36,351 nt of DNA from Citrobacter werkmanii NBRC 105721 (GCA_000759755.1 BBMW01000024.1:1-36351); one strand, 5' to 3'; positions 18,030 through 30,989 are shown, counted from the stretch's first letter. Notes: generated from the sequence alone by a model not told the origin. A program made the numbers and translations.

Positions 18030-18335
18030 ATGAAAAACATCGTTTTATGCTGTGCCGCCGGAATGTCCACCAGCATGCTGGTACAAAAGATGAAAGATGC
18101 CGCCCAGAAAAAAGGTGTCGACGTCACGATCAAAGCTGTCCCGGTGGCTGAGTTTGAAGATAATATCGCCACTGCAGATATCGTGTTGCTTGGTCCACAG
18201 GTTAAATATGAGCAGGCCAAGCTGCAGGCGCTCGCCGACCCGCTAGGCAAAAAAGTTGCCGTTATCGATATGATGGATTACGGCATGATGAAAGGTGATG
18301 CCGTACTGGAAAAAGCGCTGAAACTACTGGAGTGA
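18030..18335 (+). CDS. PTS enzyme IIB, lactose/chitobiose family
   Basis: This is a 101-residue cytoplasmic phosphocarrier of the lactose/N,N'-diacetylchitobiose PTS family. It receives phosphate from a IIA protein on a cysteine and passes it to sugar entering through a IIC permease. The N-terminal loop VLCCAAGMSTSML aligns with the ChbB active loop and places the phosphorylated residue at Cys8; Cys7 beside it is an addition. VLLGPQVKYE and the C-terminal YGMMKGDAVLEKAL are typical. The IIA gene follows after 4 nt. No IIC, glycosidase or dedicated regulator is present nearby, so the substrate cannot be assigned. Neighbours in other enterobacteria suggest this is an insertion between thiH and rpoC. 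Confidence 0.88.
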   Translation: MKNIVLCCAAGMSTSMLVQKMKDAAQKKGVDVTIKAVPVAEFEDNIATADIVLLGPQVKYEQAKLQALADPLGKKVAVIDMMDYGMMKGDAVLEKALKLLE

Positions 18336-18339
18336 TGAT

Positions 18340-18657
18340 ATGGAAGAGTTAGAAACGATCATCATGGAATTATTGGTCAACGCCGGAGCCGCTCGCAGTC
18401 AGGCACTGACAGCGCTACAACTGGCGCGTAAAGGTGACTTTACTGGTGCGGAACAAGCAATGGTGGAATCACGCGAGTACGTCAAACAGGCACATAAAAT
18501 CCAGACCCAACTGATCGGGATCGACGAAGGCACAGGCAAACTACCGGTCAACCTCATTACCGTACATTCGCAGGACCATCTGATGAACGCGATGGTGATT
18601 CAGGATTTGGCGGGCGACATGATTGAGCTTTATCGGCGGTTACCACCGTTAAATTAA
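18340..18657 (+). CDS. PTS enzyme IIA, lactose/chitobiose family
   Basis: This is a 105-residue helical-bundle IIA protein of the lactose/chitobiose PTS family, which as known forms trimers and takes phosphate from HPr. In the signature TVHSQDHLMNAM, His76 aligns with the phosphorylated His89 of ChbA, and Asp79 aligns with the buried metal-binding Asp of the trimer core. IINSGQARS-like NAGAARSQA near 14-22 and KGDF near 31-34 also fit. The Shine-Dalgarno GGAG overlaps the end of the IIB gene, so the pair is coupled. After it come only a REP element and a terminator facing rpoC; the permease must be encoded elsewhere or be absent. Confidence 0.88.
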   Translation: MEELETIIMELLVNAGAARSQALTALQLARKGDFTGAEQAMVESREYVKQAHKIQTQLIGIDEGTGKLPVNLITVHSQDHLMNAMVIQDLAGDMIELYRRLPPLN

Positions 18658-18662
18658 TGACA

Positions 18663-18720
18663 CTGCCGGATGGCGGCTTTGTAACCGCACAGGCCGGATA
18701 AGATCAGCGCCATCAGGCAT
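18663..18720. repeat. REP/BIME element after the PTS cassette
   Basis: TGCCGGATGGCGG opens and GCGCCATCAGGCAT closes the element, with GGCCGGATAAG inside. The two ends form an inverted pair with mismatches, as in paired REP units. It lies between the IIA stop and the terminator shared with rpoC. Confidence 0.8.
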
Positions 18721-18731
18721 AACATAGACAT

Positions 18732-18758
18732 AAAAAAACCCGCCGAAGCGGGTTTTTT
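18732..18758. terminator. Bidirectional terminator between PTS genes and rpoC
   Basis: AAAAAACCCGC (18733-18743) and GCGGGTTTTTT (18748-18758) form a perfect stem with a four-base loop, and both flanks end in A or T runs. On the minus strand it lies 18 bp after the rpoC stop, the position of the rpoBC operon terminator. On the plus strand it ends the PTS transcript. Confidence 0.92.
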
Positions 18759-18775
18759 AGTATGGTCAGCAACGA

Positions 18776-21700
18776 TTAATCGTTGTCAGAGCCGCCCAGG
18801 CCTGCGTTCAGCAGTTCTGCCAGGCTGGCAGACGCATCTTCAGCAGTCACCTGCGGAGCAGCTGGCAGTTCGCCCGCTGCGCGACGGCGCATACGATCCT
18901 GGTGGTACGCGTAACCGGTACCGGCCGGGATCAAACGACCCACGATGACGTTCTCTTTCAGACCGCGCAGTTCGTCGCGTTTGCCCGCAACGGCTGCTTC
19001 GGTCAGCACGCGAGTGGTCTCCTGGAACGATGCCGCGGAGATGAACGACTCAGTTGCCAGAGACGCTTTGGTGATACCCAGCAGATCGCGGGAGAAGGTT
19101 GCGCCCACTTTGCCGTTCGCTTCCAGCTCGCGGTTAGCGATCTTGACGCGGGAGTATTCAACCTGCTCGCCTTCCAGGAAGTCGGAGCTACCAGCGCTTT
19201 CGATGGTGGCTTTACGCAGCATCTGACGAACGATAACTTCGATGTGTTTATCGTTAATCTTAACACCCTGCAGACGGTATACGTCCTGAACTTCGTTAAC
19301 GATGTAACGAGTTACAGCATGCACACCACGCAAACGCAGGATGTCGTGCGGCGCTTCCGGACCGTCGGAAACCACGTCACCACGTTCTACACGTTCACCT
19401 TCGAACACGTTAAGCTGACGCCATTTCGGAATCATCTCTTCGTAAGGTTCGCTACCGTCTACCGGGGTGATAACCAGACGACGCTTACCTTTGGTTTCTT
19501 TACCGAAGGAAATGATGCCGCTGATTTCAGCCAGGATTGCCGGCTCTTTCGGACGACGTGCTTCGAACAGGTCCGCAACGCGCGGCAGACCACCGGTGAT
19601 GTCCTTGGTACCGCCGGATTCCTGCGGAACACGGGCCAGGGTGTCACCAGAGCTGATCTGTACGCCATCTTCCAACTGAACAATCGCTTTACCCGGCAGG
19701 AAGTACTGAGCCGGCATATCGGTGCCTGGGATCAGAACGTCGTTGCCCTGAGCATCAACAATTTTCAGTGCCGGACGCAGGTCTTTACCACCCGACGTAC
19801 GCTCTGCAGAATCCAGAACGACCAGAGAAGACAGACCGGTCAGCTCGTCGGTCTGACGAGTAATGGTCTGGCCGTCGATCATGTCAGTGAAGCGGACAAA
19901 ACCACTCACTTCGGTGATAACCGGCATGGTGTGCGGATCCCAGTTCGCTACGGTTTCGCCGCCAGCAACCTGTTCGCCATCACCTTTCGCCATAACGGAG
20001 CCGTAAGGCACTTTATAGCTTTCTTTGGTACGACCGAATTCGTCGATCAGTTTCAGTTCGGTGTTACGTGAGGTGATAACCAGTTTACCGCTGGAGTTAA
20101 CAACCGACTTCGCGTTGCTCAGACGGATGCTACCTTTGTTTTTCACCTGGATGCTGGATTCAGCAGCCGCACGAGATGCCGCACCACCGATGTGGAACGT
20201 ACGCATCGTCAGCTGTGTACCTGGTTCACCGATGGACTGTGCCGCGATAACGCCGATTGCTTCACCTTTGTTGATGATGTGGCCACGCGCCAGGTCACGA
20301 CCGTAGCAGTGCGCACATACACCAAAGTCGGTGTCACAGGATACAACGGAACGAACTTTCACGGAGTCAACAGAGTTCTCTTCCAGCAGGTCACACCACT
20401 GTTCGTGCAGCAGCGTGTTGCGTGGAACCAGAATATCCGCGGTACCCGGCTTCAGGACGTCTTCAGCAGTCACACGACCCAGAACGCGATCGCGCAGCGG
20501 CTCTTTAACGTCACCACCCTCGATAACCGGGGTCATGGTGATGCCTTCCAGAGTGCCGCAATCGTCCTCAGTAACAACCAGGTCCTGCGCAACGTCAACC
20601 AGACGACGCGTCAGATAACCGGAGTTCGCTGTTTTCAGTGCGGTATCTGCCAGACCTTTACGCGCACCGTGAGTAGAGATGAAGTACTGGAGTACGTTCA
20701 GACCTTCACGGAAGTTCGCGGTGATTGGCGTTTCGATGATGGAGCCATCTGGCTTCGCCATCAGACCACGCATACCAGCCAACTGACGAATCTGTGCTGC
20801 AGAACCACGCGCACCGGAGTCGGCCATCATGTAAATGCTGTTGAAGGAAACCTGCTGCTCTTCTACGCCGTCACGGTTAATAACGGTTTCAGTTTGCAGG
20901 TTATCCATCATCGCTTTGGATACACGATCGTTCGCCGCAGCCCAGATATCGATAACTTTGTTATAGCGTTCGCCAGCGGTTACCAGACCAGACTGGAACT
21001 GCTCCTGGATCTCAGCAACTTCAGCTTCCGCTTCAGAGATGATCTCGTGTTTCTTCTCTGGGATGACCATGTCATCAATACCAACAGATGCACCTGAACG
21101 CGCTGCATAAGCAAAGCCGGTGTACATTGTCTGGTCAGCGAAGATAACGGTCGGCTTCAGGCCCAGAATGCGGTAACAGGTGTTCAGCATTTTGGAGATG
21201 GCTTTCTTGCCCAGCGCCTGGTTGACGATGGAGAAAGGCAGGCCTTTCGGTACGATCATCCACAGAATGGCGCGACCAATGGTCGTGTCTTTCAGGCTGG
21301 TGTGCGCAACGAATTCGCCGTTTTCATCTTTTTCATATTCAGTGATACGCACTTTAACGCGCGCATGCAGAGAGGCCAGGCCAGCGCGATAGATACGCTC
21401 TGCTTCTTTCGGGCCAGTCAGCACCATGCCTTCGCCTTTGGCGTTAACACAGTCACGGGTCATGTAATACAGACCCAATACAACGTCCTGAGACGGAACG
21501 ATGATAGGTTCGCCGTTCGCCGGAGACAGGATGTTGTTGGTAGACATCATCAGCGCACGCGCTTCGAGCTGGGCTTCCAGCGTCAGCGGTACGTGAACAG
21601 CCATCTGGTCACCATCGAAGTCGGCGTTATATGCCGCACAAACCAGCGGATGCAGCTGGATAGCTTTACCTTCGATCAGTACCGGTTCAAATGCCTGGAT

Positions 21701-22999
21701 ACCCAGACGGTGCAGGGTTGGTGCACGGTTCAGCAGTACCGGGTGTTCGCGGATAACTTCGTCCAGGATATCCCAAACGACAGCTTCTTCACGCTCAACC
21801 ATTTTCTTAGCGGCTTTGATGGTGGTGGCGAGGCCACGCAGTTCCAGCTTGCCGTAGATGAACGGTTTGAACAGTTCCAGTGCCATTTTCTTCGGCAGAC
21901 CGCACTGATGCAGACGCAGGTATGGACCTACGGTGATTACAGAACGACCGGAGTAGTCAACACGCTTACCGAGCAGGTTCTGACGGAAACGACCCTGTTT
22001 ACCTTTGATCATGTCAGCCAAAGATTTCAGAGGACGTTTGTTAGAACCGGTGATCGCACGACCGCGACGACCGTTATCCAGCAGGGCGTCAACCGCTTCC
22101 TGCAGCATACGTTTTTCGTTGCGTACGATGATGTCCGGCGCAGCCAGATCCAGCAGACGTTTCAGACGGTTGTTACGGTTGATCACGCGACGGTACAGAT
22201 CGTTCAGATCTGACGTTGCGAAACGACCACCATCGAGCGGAACCAGCGGACGCAGATCTGGCGGCAGAACCGGCAGAACGGTCAGGATCATCCACTCTGG
22301 CTTGTTGCCAGACTGTACGAAAGCTTCCAGCAGTTTGATACGCTTGGTCAGCTTCTTACGCTTGGTTTCGGAGTTGGTTTCGTTCAGCTCTTCGCGCAGA
22401 GTTTCACACTCTTGCTCCAGATCCATGCTCTTCAGCAGGGCCTGAATAGCTTCCGCACCCATCTTCGCGTCGAATTCGTCACCGAACTCTTCCAGCGCGT
22501 CCAGATACTGCTCTTCAGTCAGGATCTGTTGACGTTCCAGGTTGGTCATACCGCCTTCGATAACGACATAAGATTCGAAGTACAGTACGCGTTCGATATC
22601 GCGCAGCGGCATATCGAGCAGCAAACCGATACGGGACGGCAGCGATTTCAGGAACCAGATATGCGCGGTCGGAGACGCCAGCTCGATGTGGCCCATACGC
22701 TCACGGCGTACTTTGGTCTGGGTCACTTCAACGCCGCACTTCTCACAGATCACACCACGATGTTTCAGGCGCTTGTACTTACCGCACAGGCACTCGTAGT
22801 CTTTTACCGGCCCAAAGATACGGGCGCAGAAAAGGCCGTCACGCTCAGGTTTGAACGTACGGTAGTTGATGGTTTCCGGCTTCTTAACTTCACCGAAAGA
22901 CCATGAACGGATCATGTCTGGCGAGGCCAGAGCAATTTTGATCGCATCAAACTCTTCGGTTTTAGTCTGCGCTTTCAGAAACTTTAATAAATCTTTCAC
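18776..22999 (-). CDS. rpoC: RNA polymerase beta' subunit RpoC
   Basis: RpoC is the largest RNA polymerase subunit. It holds the catalytic magnesium and forms the clamp, bridge helix and trigger loop. The 1407 residues equal the E. coli length. The N-terminal zinc site uses CLCG and CEKC (about residues 70-88). The catalytic motif NADFDGDQM lies at about 458-466. A second zinc site uses the distal cysteines, including CAHC near 895. [18 protein letters not shown] and [10 protein letters not shown] mark the bridge-helix/trigger-loop region. The GTGCTAACTCCGACGGGAGC leader supplies the ribosome-binding site, 76 bp after rpoB. Confidence 0.99.
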   Translation of the reverse strand: MKDLLKFLKAQTKTEEFDAIKIALASPDMIRSWSFGEVKKPETINYRTFKPERDGLFCARIFGPVKDYECLCGKYKRLKHRGVICEKCGVEVTQTKVRRERMGHIELASPTAHIWFLKSLPSRIGLLLDMPLRDIERVLYFESYVVIEGGMTNLERQQILTEEQYLDALEEFGDEFDAKMGAEAIQALLKSMDLEQECETLREELNETNSETKRKKLTKRIKLLEAFVQSGNKPEWMILTVLPVLPPDLRPLVPLDGGRFATSDLNDLYRRVINRNNRLKRLLDLAAPDIIVRNEKRMLQEAVDALLDNGRRGRAITGSNKRPLKSLADMIKGKQGRFRQNLLGKRVDYSGRSVITVGPYLRLHQCGLPKKMALELFKPFIYGKLELRGLATTIKAAKKMVEREEAVVWDILDEVIREHPVLLNRAPTLHRLGIQAFEPVLIEGKAIQLHPLVCAAYNADFDGDQMAVHVPLTLEAQLEARALMMSTNNILSPANGEPIIVPSQDVVLGLYYMTRDCVNAKGEGMVLTGPKEAERIYRAGLASLHARVKVRITEYEKDENGEFVAHTSLKDTTIGRAILWMIVPKGLPFSIVNQALGKKAISKMLNTCYRILGLKPTVIFADQTMYTGFAYAARSGASVGIDDMVIPEKKHEIISEAEAEVAEIQEQFQSGLVTAGERYNKVIDIWAAANDRVSKAMMDNLQTETVINRDGVEEQQVSFNSIYMMADSGARGSAAQIRQLAGMRGLMAKPDGSIIETPITANFREGLNVLQYFISTHGARKGLADTALKTANSGYLTRRLVDVAQDLVVTEDDCGTLEGITMTPVIEGGDVKEPLRDRVLGRVTAEDVLKPGTADILVPRNTLLHEQWCDLLEENSVDSVKVRSVVSCDTDFGVCAHCYGRDLARGHIINKGEAIGVIAAQSIGEPGTQLTMRTFHIGGAASRAAAESSIQVKNKGSIRLSNAKSVVNSSGKLVITSRNTELKLIDEFGRTKESYKVPYGSVMAKGDGEQVAGGETVANWDPHTMPVITEVSGFVRFTDMIDGQTITRQTDELTGLSSLVVLDSAERTSGGKDLRPALKIVDAQGNDVLIPGTDMPAQYFLPGKAIVQLEDGVQISSGDTLARVPQESGGTKDITGGLPRVADLFEARRPKEPAILAEISGIISFGKETKGKRRLVITPVDGSEPYEEMIPKWRQLNVFEGERVERGDVVSDGPEAPHDILRLRGVHAVTRYIVNEVQDVYRLQGVKINDKHIEVIVRQMLRKATIESAGSSDFLEGEQVEYSRVKIANRELEANGKVGATFSRDLLGITKASLATESFISAASFQETTRVLTEAAVAGKRDELRGLKENVIVGRLIPAGTGYAYHQDRMRRRAAGELPAAPQVTAEDASASLAELLNAGLGGSDND

Positions 23000-23075
23000 G
23001 GATTTGCTCCCGTCGGAGTTAGCACAATCTGGCGCTGGCTGTTACGCCAGCACCAGTGACCTGTTTGATCGAGAG

Positions 23076-26000
23076 TTACTCGTCTTCCAGCTCGATGTTG
23101 ATACCCAGCGAACGAATCTCTTTCAACAGTACGTTGAAGGATTCCGGCATGCCTGGTTCCATCTGATGGTTGCCGTCCACGATGTTTTTATACATCTTAG
23201 TACGACCGTTCACGTCATCAGACTTAACGGTGAGCATTTCCTGCAGGGTGTATGCCGCGCCATATGCTTCCAGCGCCCACACTTCCATCTCCCCGAAGCG
23301 CTGACCACCGAACTGAGCCTTACCACCCAGCGGCTGCTGAGTAACCAGGCTGTAAGAACCGGTAGAACGCGCGTGCATCTTGTCATCAACCAGGTGGTTC
23401 AGTTTCAGCATGTACATGTAGCCAACGGTAACCTGGCGCTCGAACTGCTCACCGGTACGACCGTCGAACAGGGTAATCTGACCGGAAGTCGGCAGGCCAC
23501 CCAGCTGTAACAGTTCCTTGATTTCAGACTCTTTCGCACCGTCGAAGACCGGCGTTGCGATCGGCATACCTTTTTTCAGGTTTTCAGCCAGACGCAGAAC
23601 TTCTTCATCGCTGAAGGTATTCAGGTCAACTTTCTGACGAACATCTGAACCCAGATCGTAAGCACGCTGGATGAATTCGCGCAGTTTGGCGACTTCCTGC
23701 TGCTGTTTCAGCATGGCGTTGATCTTATCGCCGATACCTTTCGCAGCCATACCCAGGTGGGTTTCAAGGATCTGACCGATGTTCATACGCGATGGTACGC
23801 CCAGCGGGTTCAGTACGATATCTACCGGCGTACCGTTAGCATCGTGTGGCATATCTTCGATCGGGTTGATCTTAGAGATTACACCCTTGTTACCGTGACG
23901 ACCTGCCATCTTATCACCAGGCTGGATCCGACGTTTAACCGCCAGATAAACCTTAACAATCTTCAGCACGCCCGGTGCAAGATCGTCGCCCTGAGTAATT
24001 TTACGGCGTTTCGCTTCGAGTTTTTTCTCGAACTCGTGTTTCAGTTCGTCGTACTGCTCAGCCAGTTGTTCCAGCTGATTCTGTTTCTCTTCGTCGGTCA
24101 GGCCGAGTTCTAACCAGCGGTCACGCGGCAGTTTGTCGAGCTTCTCAGCTTCAACGCCACCGGAAACCAGCACAGCGTAGATACGGCTGAACAGACCAGC
24201 TTCGAGGATCTGCAGTTCTTCAGACAGGTCTTTCTTAGCCTGCTTCAGCTGCATCTCTTCGATTTCCAGCGCACGTTTGTCTTTTTCTACGCCATCGCGA
24301 GTAAAGACCTGAACGTCGATAATCGTACCGGAAACACCGTTTGGCACGCGCAGAGAAGAGTCTTTAACGTCAGACGCTTTCTCACCGAAGATCGCACGCA
24401 GCAGCTTCTCTTCTGGGGTCAGCTGGGTTTCACCTTTCGGCGTTACCTTACCAACCAGAATGTCGCCACCGGTCACTTCCGCACCGATATAAACGATACC
24501 GGATTCATCCAGTTTGGAGAGCGCAGCTTCACCCACGTTCGGGATGTCAGCGGTGATCTCTTCCGGCCCCAGCTTGGTGTCACGGGACACACATGCCAGT
24601 TCCTGAATGTGGATGGTGGTGAAACGGTCTTCCTGGACAACACGCTCGGAGACGAGGATGGAGTCTTCGAAGTTGTAACCATTCCATGGCATGAACGCCA
24701 CGCGCATGTTCTGACCCAGCGCCAGTTCACCGAGGTCGGTGGACGGACCGTCTGCCAGCACATCACCACGTTCAACCGGCTCGCCCAGAGATACGCAAGG
24801 CATCTGGTTGATACAGGTGTTCTGGTTTGAACGGGTGTATTTAGTCAGGTTATAAATGTCGATACCTGCTTCGCCCGGGTACATCTCGTCTTCGTTAACT
24901 TTGATAACGATACGGGAAGCATCCACGTACTGAACAGTACCGCCACGTTTAGCAACTGCAGTAACACCGGAGTCAACGGCAACAGCACGTTCCATACCGG
25001 TACCAACCAGCGGCTTATCAGCACGCAGAGTCGGAACCGCCTGACGTTGCATGTTCGCACCCATCAATGCACGGTTGGCGTCATCGTGTTCCAGGAACGG
25101 GATCAGGGACGCACCGACGGATACCACCTGCTGGGTGGATACGTCCATGTAGTCAACCTGGTCGCGGCTGAACAAGCTGGATTCGCCTTTACTACGGCAG
25201 GTAACCAGATCTTCTACAAAGTGGCCTTCGTCATCCAGGTTGGAGTTCGCCTGAGCGATAACGTAGTTGCCTTCTTCGATAGCAGACAGGTAATGAATTT
25301 CGTCAGTAACAACACCGTCGGTCACTTTACGGTACGGAGTCTCGAGGAAGCCGTATTCGTTAGTCTGTGCATACACGGACAGGGAGTTGATCAGACCGAT
25401 GTTCGGACCTTCAGGCGTTTCGATTGGACATACGCGACCGTAGTGAGTCGGGTGTACGTCTCGAACTTCGAAGCCTGCGCGTTCACGGGTCAGACCGCCC
25501 GGGCCGAGTGCGGAGATACGACGTTTGTGCGTAATCTCAGACAGCGGGTTGTTCTGGTCCATAAACTGAGACAGCTGGCTGGAACCGAAGAACTCTTTCA
25601 CTGCTGCGGAAATCGGCTTGGCGTTGATCATATCCTGAGGCATCAGGGTATCCAGATCGCCCAGAGACAGACGCTCTTTCACCGCACGCTCAACACGCAC
25701 CAGGCCAACGCGGAATTGGTTTTCCGCCATTTCGCCTACGGAACGGATACGACGGTTGCCAAGGTGGTCGATATCATCGACTTCGCCTTTACCGTTACGG
25801 ATATCGATGAGCTTCTTCATCACTTCAATGATGTCGTCTTTGCTCAGGATACCGGAACCTTCGATTTCGTCGCGCAGCAGAGAACGGTTGAACTTCATAC
25901 GACCAACCGCAGACAGGTCATAGCGGTCTTCGGAGAAGAACAGGTTCTCGAACAGGCTTTCAGCAGCTTCACGAGTCGGCGGCTCACCAGGGCGCATCAT

Positions 26001-27104
26001 GCGGTAGATTTCTACCAGCGCGCTCAGACGATCGTTGGTTGGGTCGACGCGTACAGTTTCAGAAATGTACGGACCGTGGTCCAGATCGTTAGTGAACAGC
26101 GTTTCGATACGCTTGTGGCCAGACTGGCTCAGCTTAGCCAGCAGATCCAGGCTCAGCTCCATGTTAGCTGCGCAGATCAGCTCGCCAGTAGATTCGTCAA
26201 CGTAGTCTTTAGCCGCAACTTTACCAGCAATGTATTCAACCGGAACTTCGATATGCTTGATATCGTCTTTTTCCAGCTGGCGAATATGGCGCGCAGTGAT
26301 GCGACGGCCTTTTTCAACGTAGACTTTGCCGTTAGCTTCGATGTCAAAGGAGGCGGTTTCACCACGCAGGCGTTCCGGCACCAGTTCCATCTGCAGCTTG
26401 TTGTCACGAATTTCGAAAACAACTTTTTCAAAGAACAGGTCAAGGATCTGCTCAGTGGTGTAGTTCAGTGCACGCAGAATGATGGTCGCAGGCAGTTTAC
26501 GGCGACGGTCAATACGTACGAACAGGTTGTCCTTCGGATCGAATTCGAAGTCCAGCCAGGAACCACGGTAAGGAATGATACGCGCGTTATACAGCACTTT
26601 ACCCGAAGAGTGGGTTTTACCTTTGTCGGAGTCAAAGAAGACGCCAGGACTACGGTGCAGCTGAGAAACGATAACACGCTCAGTACCGTTGATAACAAAG
26701 GTACCGTTGTCGGTCATGAGCGGAATTTCGCCCATGTAGACTTCTTGTTCTTTAATGTCTTTTACGGTGCCTTCCGGCGCTTCGCGCTCGTAGATCACCA
26801 GACGCAGTTTTACGCGCAGCGGTGCGGAATAGGTCACGCCACGGATCTGACATTCCTGAACGTCAAACACCGGTTCGCCAAGACGGTAGCTGACGTATTG
26901 CAGCTCGGAATTACCGCTGTAGCTCTGAATCGGGAAAACGGAACGGAAAGCTGCTTCCAGACCATACTGCCCTTCAGGATCTTGCTCGATGAACTTCTGA
27001 AACGAGTCAAGCTGGATAGAAAGGAGATAAGGTATGTCCAACACTTGCGGACGTTTACCAAAATCCTTACGAATACGTTTTTTCTCGGTATAGGAGTAAA
27101 CCAT
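23076..27104 (-). CDS. rpoB: RNA polymerase beta subunit RpoB
   Basis: RpoB forms the second half of the polymerase active cleft and the rifampicin pocket. The 1342 residues equal the E. coli length. The start [16 protein letters not shown] is conserved. The rifampicin region at about 505-537 reads [19 protein letters not shown], then [15 protein letters not shown]. Ser509, Gln513, Asp516, His526 and Ser531 are all wild type, so susceptibility is predicted at this site. [12 protein letters not shown] and the C-terminal [21 protein letters not shown]-like end are standard. It is transcribed from rplJ and rplK promoters through the attenuator after rplL. Confidence 0.99.
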   Translation of the reverse strand: MVYSYTEKKRIRKDFGKRPQVLDIPYLLSIQLDSFQKFIEQDPEGQYGLEAAFRSVFPIQSYSGNSELQYVSYRLGEPVFDVQECQIRGVTYSAPLRVKLRLVIYEREAPEGTVKDIKEQEVYMGEIPLMTDNGTFVINGTERVIVSQLHRSPGVFFDSDKGKTHSSGKVLYNARIIPYRGSWLDFEFDPKDNLFVRIDRRRKLPATIILRALNYTTEQILDLFFEKVVFEIRDNKLQMELVPERLRGETASFDIEANGKVYVEKGRRITARHIRQLEKDDIKHIEVPVEYIAGKVAAKDYVDESTGELICAANMELSLDLLAKLSQSGHKRIETLFTNDLDHGPYISETVRVDPTNDRLSALVEIYRMMRPGEPPTREAAESLFENLFFSEDRYDLSAVGRMKFNRSLLRDEIEGSGILSKDDIIEVMKKLIDIRNGKGEVDDIDHLGNRRIRSVGEMAENQFRVGLVRVERAVKERLSLGDLDTLMPQDMINAKPISAAVKEFFGSSQLSQFMDQNNPLSEITHKRRISALGPGGLTRERAGFEVRDVHPTHYGRVCPIETPEGPNIGLINSLSVYAQTNEYGFLETPYRKVTDGVVTDEIHYLSAIEEGNYVIAQANSNLDDEGHFVEDLVTCRSKGESSLFSRDQVDYMDVSTQQVVSVGASLIPFLEHDDANRALMGANMQRQAVPTLRADKPLVGTGMERAVAVDSGVTAVAKRGGTVQYVDASRIVIKVNEDEMYPGEAGIDIYNLTKYTRSNQNTCINQMPCVSLGEPVERGDVLADGPSTDLGELALGQNMRVAFMPWNGYNFEDSILVSERVVQEDRFTTIHIQELACVSRDTKLGPEEITADIPNVGEAALSKLDESGIVYIGAEVTGGDILVGKVTPKGETQLTPEEKLLRAIFGEKASDVKDSSLRVPNGVSGTIIDVQVFTRDGVEKDKRALEIEEMQLKQAKKDLSEELQILEAGLFSRIYAVLVSGGVEAEKLDKLPRDRWLELGLTDEEKQNQLEQLAEQYDELKHEFEKKLEAKRRKITQGDDLAPGVLKIVKVYLAVKRRIQPGDKMAGRHGNKGVISKINPIEDMPHDANGTPVDIVLNPLGVPSRMNIGQILETHLGMAAKGIGDKINAMLKQQQEVAKLREFIQRAYDLGSDVRQKVDLNTFSDEEVLRLAENLKKGMPIATPVFDGAKESEIKELLQLGGLPTSGQITLFDGRTGEQFERQVTVGYMYMLKLNHLVDDKMHARSTGSYSLVTQQPLGGKAQFGGQRFGEMEVWALEAYGAAYTLQEMLTVKSDDVNGRTKMYKNIVDGNHQMEPGMPESFNVLLKEIRSLGINIELEDE

Positions 27105-27354
27105 TAGGGTTCCTCAGCTCGCTGACAAGTCGACCCATCTGTCCATTGAGCGGACAGTTTGTGCAACACTATTTTGTTGACCGGAAAATCGAATACTTTC
27201 CGCAATGCCTGTTGCTATCACGCTTAAACCATTTCATTGCGATTTACACAGAACTGACGCTCTGTCGCAGTATATTAAGACGTCGATAGAAACAAGCATT
27301 GAAAGGCACAGCAGTAGTCAAACAGTGTGAAACGCTACTGGCGCCTTACAGCGC
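27105..27354 (-). other. rpoB leader (RNase III-type processing region)
   Basis: About 250 bp of non-coding leader lies between the attenuator and rpoB. CAGTAG (27311-27316) and CTACTG (about 27335-27340) can pair, next to the palindrome GGCGCC. In E. coli the rplL-rpoB interval is cut by RNase III; this stem lies in the same place, but the cleavage itself is inferred. I see no gene. Confidence 0.5.
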
Positions 27355-27386
27355 AAAAAGGCTGGTGACTAAAAAGTCACCAGCCA
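27355..27386 (-). terminator. rplL-rpoB attenuator
   Basis: An 11-bp perfect stem, GGCTGGTGACT with AGTCACCAGCC (27360-27370 and 27375-27385), is followed on the minus strand by five T residues. It lies about 40 bp after rplL. In E. coli this attenuator stops most transcripts, so that rpoB and rpoC are made in smaller amounts than L7/L12. The sequence matches that element closely. Confidence 0.93.
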
Positions 27387-27424
27387 TCAGCCTAATTTCT
27401 TAGGCTGCAACCAGAAAAGTTGGC

Positions 27425-27790
<366 letters not shown>

Positions 27791-27856
27791 TTAAATTGTT
27801 CCTGAAAATCAGAATAAGTTTATACGTAAGCAGATGCTTGAGAAAGGTAACTGCAA

Positions 27857-28354
27857 TTAAGCAGCTTCTTTCGCATCGCGTACAGCAGCCAGAGTACGAA
27901 CCAGTTTGCCAGCCGAAGCTTCTTTCATGGTTGCCATCAGGCGTGCAATTGCTTCTTCGTAGGTCGGCAGAGTTGCCAGGCGATCGATATTCGATGCGGT
28001 AATCAACTCACCTTCAAAGGCTGCGGCTTTGACCTCAAATTTTGCATTCGCTTTCGCGAACTCTTTGAACAGACGAGCAGCAGCGCCCGGGTGTTCCATA
28101 GAGTATGCAATCAGGGTCGGACCAACAAACGTGTCTTTCAGGCACTCGAACTGAGTACCTTCAACGACGCGGCGCAGCAGGGTGTTACGAACAACACGCA
28201 TGTATACGCCAGCTTCACGACCTGCTTTACGCAGTTCAGTCATTTTATCTACAGTTACGCCACGGGAATCCGCAACTACTGCAGACAGCGCGCCTTTGGC
28301 TACTTCGCTGACTTCAGCAACAATCGCTTGTTTGTCTTGAAGATTTAAAGCCAT
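27857..28354 (-). CDS. rplJ: Ribosomal protein L10
   Basis: L10 anchors L7/L12 dimers to 23S rRNA. As the L10-L12 complex it also represses its own mRNA leader. The start [15 protein letters not shown] at 28354, with the Shine-Dalgarno AGGAGC upstream, gives the family length of 165 residues. An upstream in-frame ATG at 28387 would add 11 unconserved residues lying before the ribosome-binding site and is rejected. The N-terminal half binds rRNA, and the C-terminal helix near 140-165 holds the L12 dimers. Confidence 0.98.
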   Translation of the reverse strand: MALNLQDKQAIVAEVSEVAKGALSAVVADSRGVTVDKMTELRKAGREAGVYMRVVRNTLLRRVVEGTQFECLKDTFVGPTLIAYSMEHPGAAARLFKEFAKANAKFEVKAAAFEGELITASNIDRLATLPTYEEAIARLMATMKEASAGKLVRTLAAVRDAKEAA

Positions 28355-28600
28355 TAGCTTTGCTCCTGGATGTTTGCCGGAACTCATGTTCCGGAACTCA
28401 CTTCACTCCCCCCAACGGAGAGAGCGTCTAAATACGGTGAGCAGAAACAAGCCAGAGTATCAGAAATAATCTTAGCGTTCTGTCACCGTCTACGCAGGGC
28501 ATTAAGTTTCTTGCGAAACACCTGCGGTCTTCGACGGAGGCCTGGATAGGCCAGGCTCCAACGAACAAATCTGTTGTCTATCGGCCGAAGCTAATAGAAT
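28355..28600 (-). promoter_or_regulatory. L10 leader: autoregulatory region of rplJL-rpoBC
   Basis: This is the long untranslated leader of roughly 240 nt between the P-L10 promoter and rplJ. Stems are visible, for example GCCTGGCCTATCCAGGC on the minus strand near 28550-28535. In E. coli the L10-(L12)4 complex binds this leader and blocks rplJ translation. The presence of a long structured leader at the same place supports the assignment. I did not model the fold. Confidence 0.7.
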
Positions 28601-28640
28601 CGTGGGCGAAGATTGTAGACAAATTCGCCGCCCACGTAAA
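28601..28640 (-). promoter_or_regulatory. P-L10 promoter (rplJ), nested in an inverted repeat
   Basis: On the minus strand, -35 TTTACG (28640-28635) and -10 TACAAT (28617-28612) are 17 bp apart. Arms CGTGGGCG (28601-28608) and CGCCCACG (28629-28636) frame the -10 as an 8-bp inverted repeat. It begins just after rplA and corresponds to the E. coli L10 promoter. Confidence 0.75.
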
Positions 28641-28647
28641 GCTAATC

Positions 28648-29872
<1,225 letters not shown>

Positions 29873-29877
<5 letters not shown>

Positions 29878-29913
29878 GCGCGAAATTGTATTCCAATCTC
29901 GCGCCTTGTGCAA
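29873..29913 (-). promoter_or_regulatory. P-L11 promoter (rplKA) overlapping the nusG terminator
   Basis: On the minus strand, -35 TTGCAC (29913-29908) and -10 TACAAT (29890-29885) have a 17-bp spacer. A 9-bp inverted repeat, AAGGCGCGA (29875-29883) and TCGCGCCTT (29899-29907), surrounds the -10. On the minus strand it ends in TTTTGTTTTT, so the same DNA looks like the terminator of secE-nusG and the start of rplKA. Confidence 0.85.
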
Positions 29914-29944
29914 CGATTAAATCGCCGCTTTTTTGATCGACGTG

Positions 29945-30490
29945 TTAGGCTTTTTCAACCTGGGCGAAGTCCAGTTCAACCGGAGTCGCACGACCGAAAA
30001 TAGATACAGAAACTTTCAGACGAGACTTCTCGTAGTCCACTTCTTCAACTACGCCGTTAAAGTCAGCAAACGGACCGTCGCTAACGCGAACCATTTCGCC
30101 CGGCTCAAACATCGTTTTCGGACGCGGCTTATCACCAACCTGCTGCAGACGGTTCATGATCGCATCAACTTCTTTGTCGCTGATTGGCGCCGGACGGTCA
30201 GAAGTACCGCCGATAAAGCCCATCACACGCGGAACGCTGCGCACCAGGTGCCAGCTCGCATCATTCATGACCATCTGGACCAGTACATAGCCCGGGAAGA
30301 ATTTACGTTCGCTCTTGCGACGCTGGCCACCACGGATCTCGACCACTTCTTCGGTCGGCACCATGACTTCGCCAAACAACTCTTCCATATTTTGTAACTT
30401 GATATATTCGCGCAGCGACGTGGCAACGCGGCCTTCAAAACCGGAAAACGCCTGAACGACGTACCAGCGCTTTTTAGGGGCTTCAGACAT
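29945..30490 (-). CDS. nusG: Transcription elongation/termination factor NusG
   Basis: NusG binds RNA polymerase through its N-terminal domain. Through its KOW domain it contacts Rho or ribosomal protein S10, linking transcription with termination or translation. The 181-residue protein has the NGN domain with [14 protein letters not shown] (about 9-22) and FPGYVLVQM, a linker near 118-128, and the KOW domain [19 protein letters not shown]. It follows secE with a one-base gap. Confidence 0.99.
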   Translation of the reverse strand: MSEAPKKRWYVVQAFSGFEGRVATSLREYIKLQNMEELFGEVMVPTEEVVEIRGGQRRKSERKFFPGYVLVQMVMNDASWHLVRSVPRVMGFIGGTSDRPAPISDKEVDAIMNRLQQVGDKPRPKTMFEPGEMVRVSDGPFADFNGVVEEVDYEKSRLKVSVSIFGRATPVELDFAQVEKA

Positions 30491-30491
30491 C

Positions 30492-30875
30492 TTAGAACCT
30501 CAGGCCAGTGATAAAGGATACCAGGCGAACCAGAATACCATCCAGTCCCCACAGGATCAGTGACATTACTGCGGTAACCGCAGCCACAATTAATGTGGTG
30601 TGCAATGTTTCCTGGCGAGTTGGCCAAATGACCTTACGGACTTCGGTTCTCGCTTCACGGGCAAAAGCAACGGTCGCTTTACCTTTTGTTGTCAACAGCG
30701 CGACACCACCCGCTGCGGCAATCAGAATCACTACGGCCAGCGCACGCAGCGGCAGCATCATGTCACGATAAAGGTAGTTGCCAACGATAGCTACAAGCAG
30801 CAATACAGCGACAACAACCCACTTCATCGCTTCCAGGCCGCGCCCGCTTCCTTGAGCTTCGGTATTCGCACTCAT
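30492..30875 (-). CDS. secE: Preprotein translocase subunit SecE
   Basis: SecE is an essential inner-membrane partner of SecY in the Sec translocon. The 127-residue protein has the three membrane segments usual for enterobacteria: about 18-36 ([19 protein letters not shown]), 42-62 ([19 protein letters not shown]) and 93-112 ([20 protein letters not shown]). The conserved cytoplasmic helix [12 protein letters not shown] precedes the third segment. It is the first gene of secE-nusG. Confidence 0.98.
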   Translation of the reverse strand: MSANTEAQGSGRGLEAMKWVVVAVLLLVAIVGNYLYRDMMLPLRALAVVILIAAAGGVALLTTKGKATVAFAREARTEVRKVIWPTRQETLHTTLIVAAVTAVMSLILWGLDGILVRLVSFITGLRF

Positions 30876-30989
30876 AAACCAACCTGTCAGAAGTATTCTA
30901 CAAACATTTTCACCCCGCGTAAGCGAGGCGATCCAAACCGAAATGCTCTGGTGCGTTTCGGACTAAACGCCCTCTTCAGAGCCTGTCTC

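Noticed and set aside
18902-20071. Long plus-strand frame opposite rpoC (389 codons), with others at 20192-21097 and 21302-22213
   Set aside because: These are antisense shadows of rpoC with the same low-complexity composition. No ribosome-binding sites or recognisable motifs.
25047-27107. Open frame of 686 codons on the plus strand opposite rpoB
   Set aside because: It is the exact antisense of the 5' half of rpoB. Its product is rich in Val, Phe, Gln and His with no domain, and such long antisense frames arise from the codon bias of highly expressed genes.
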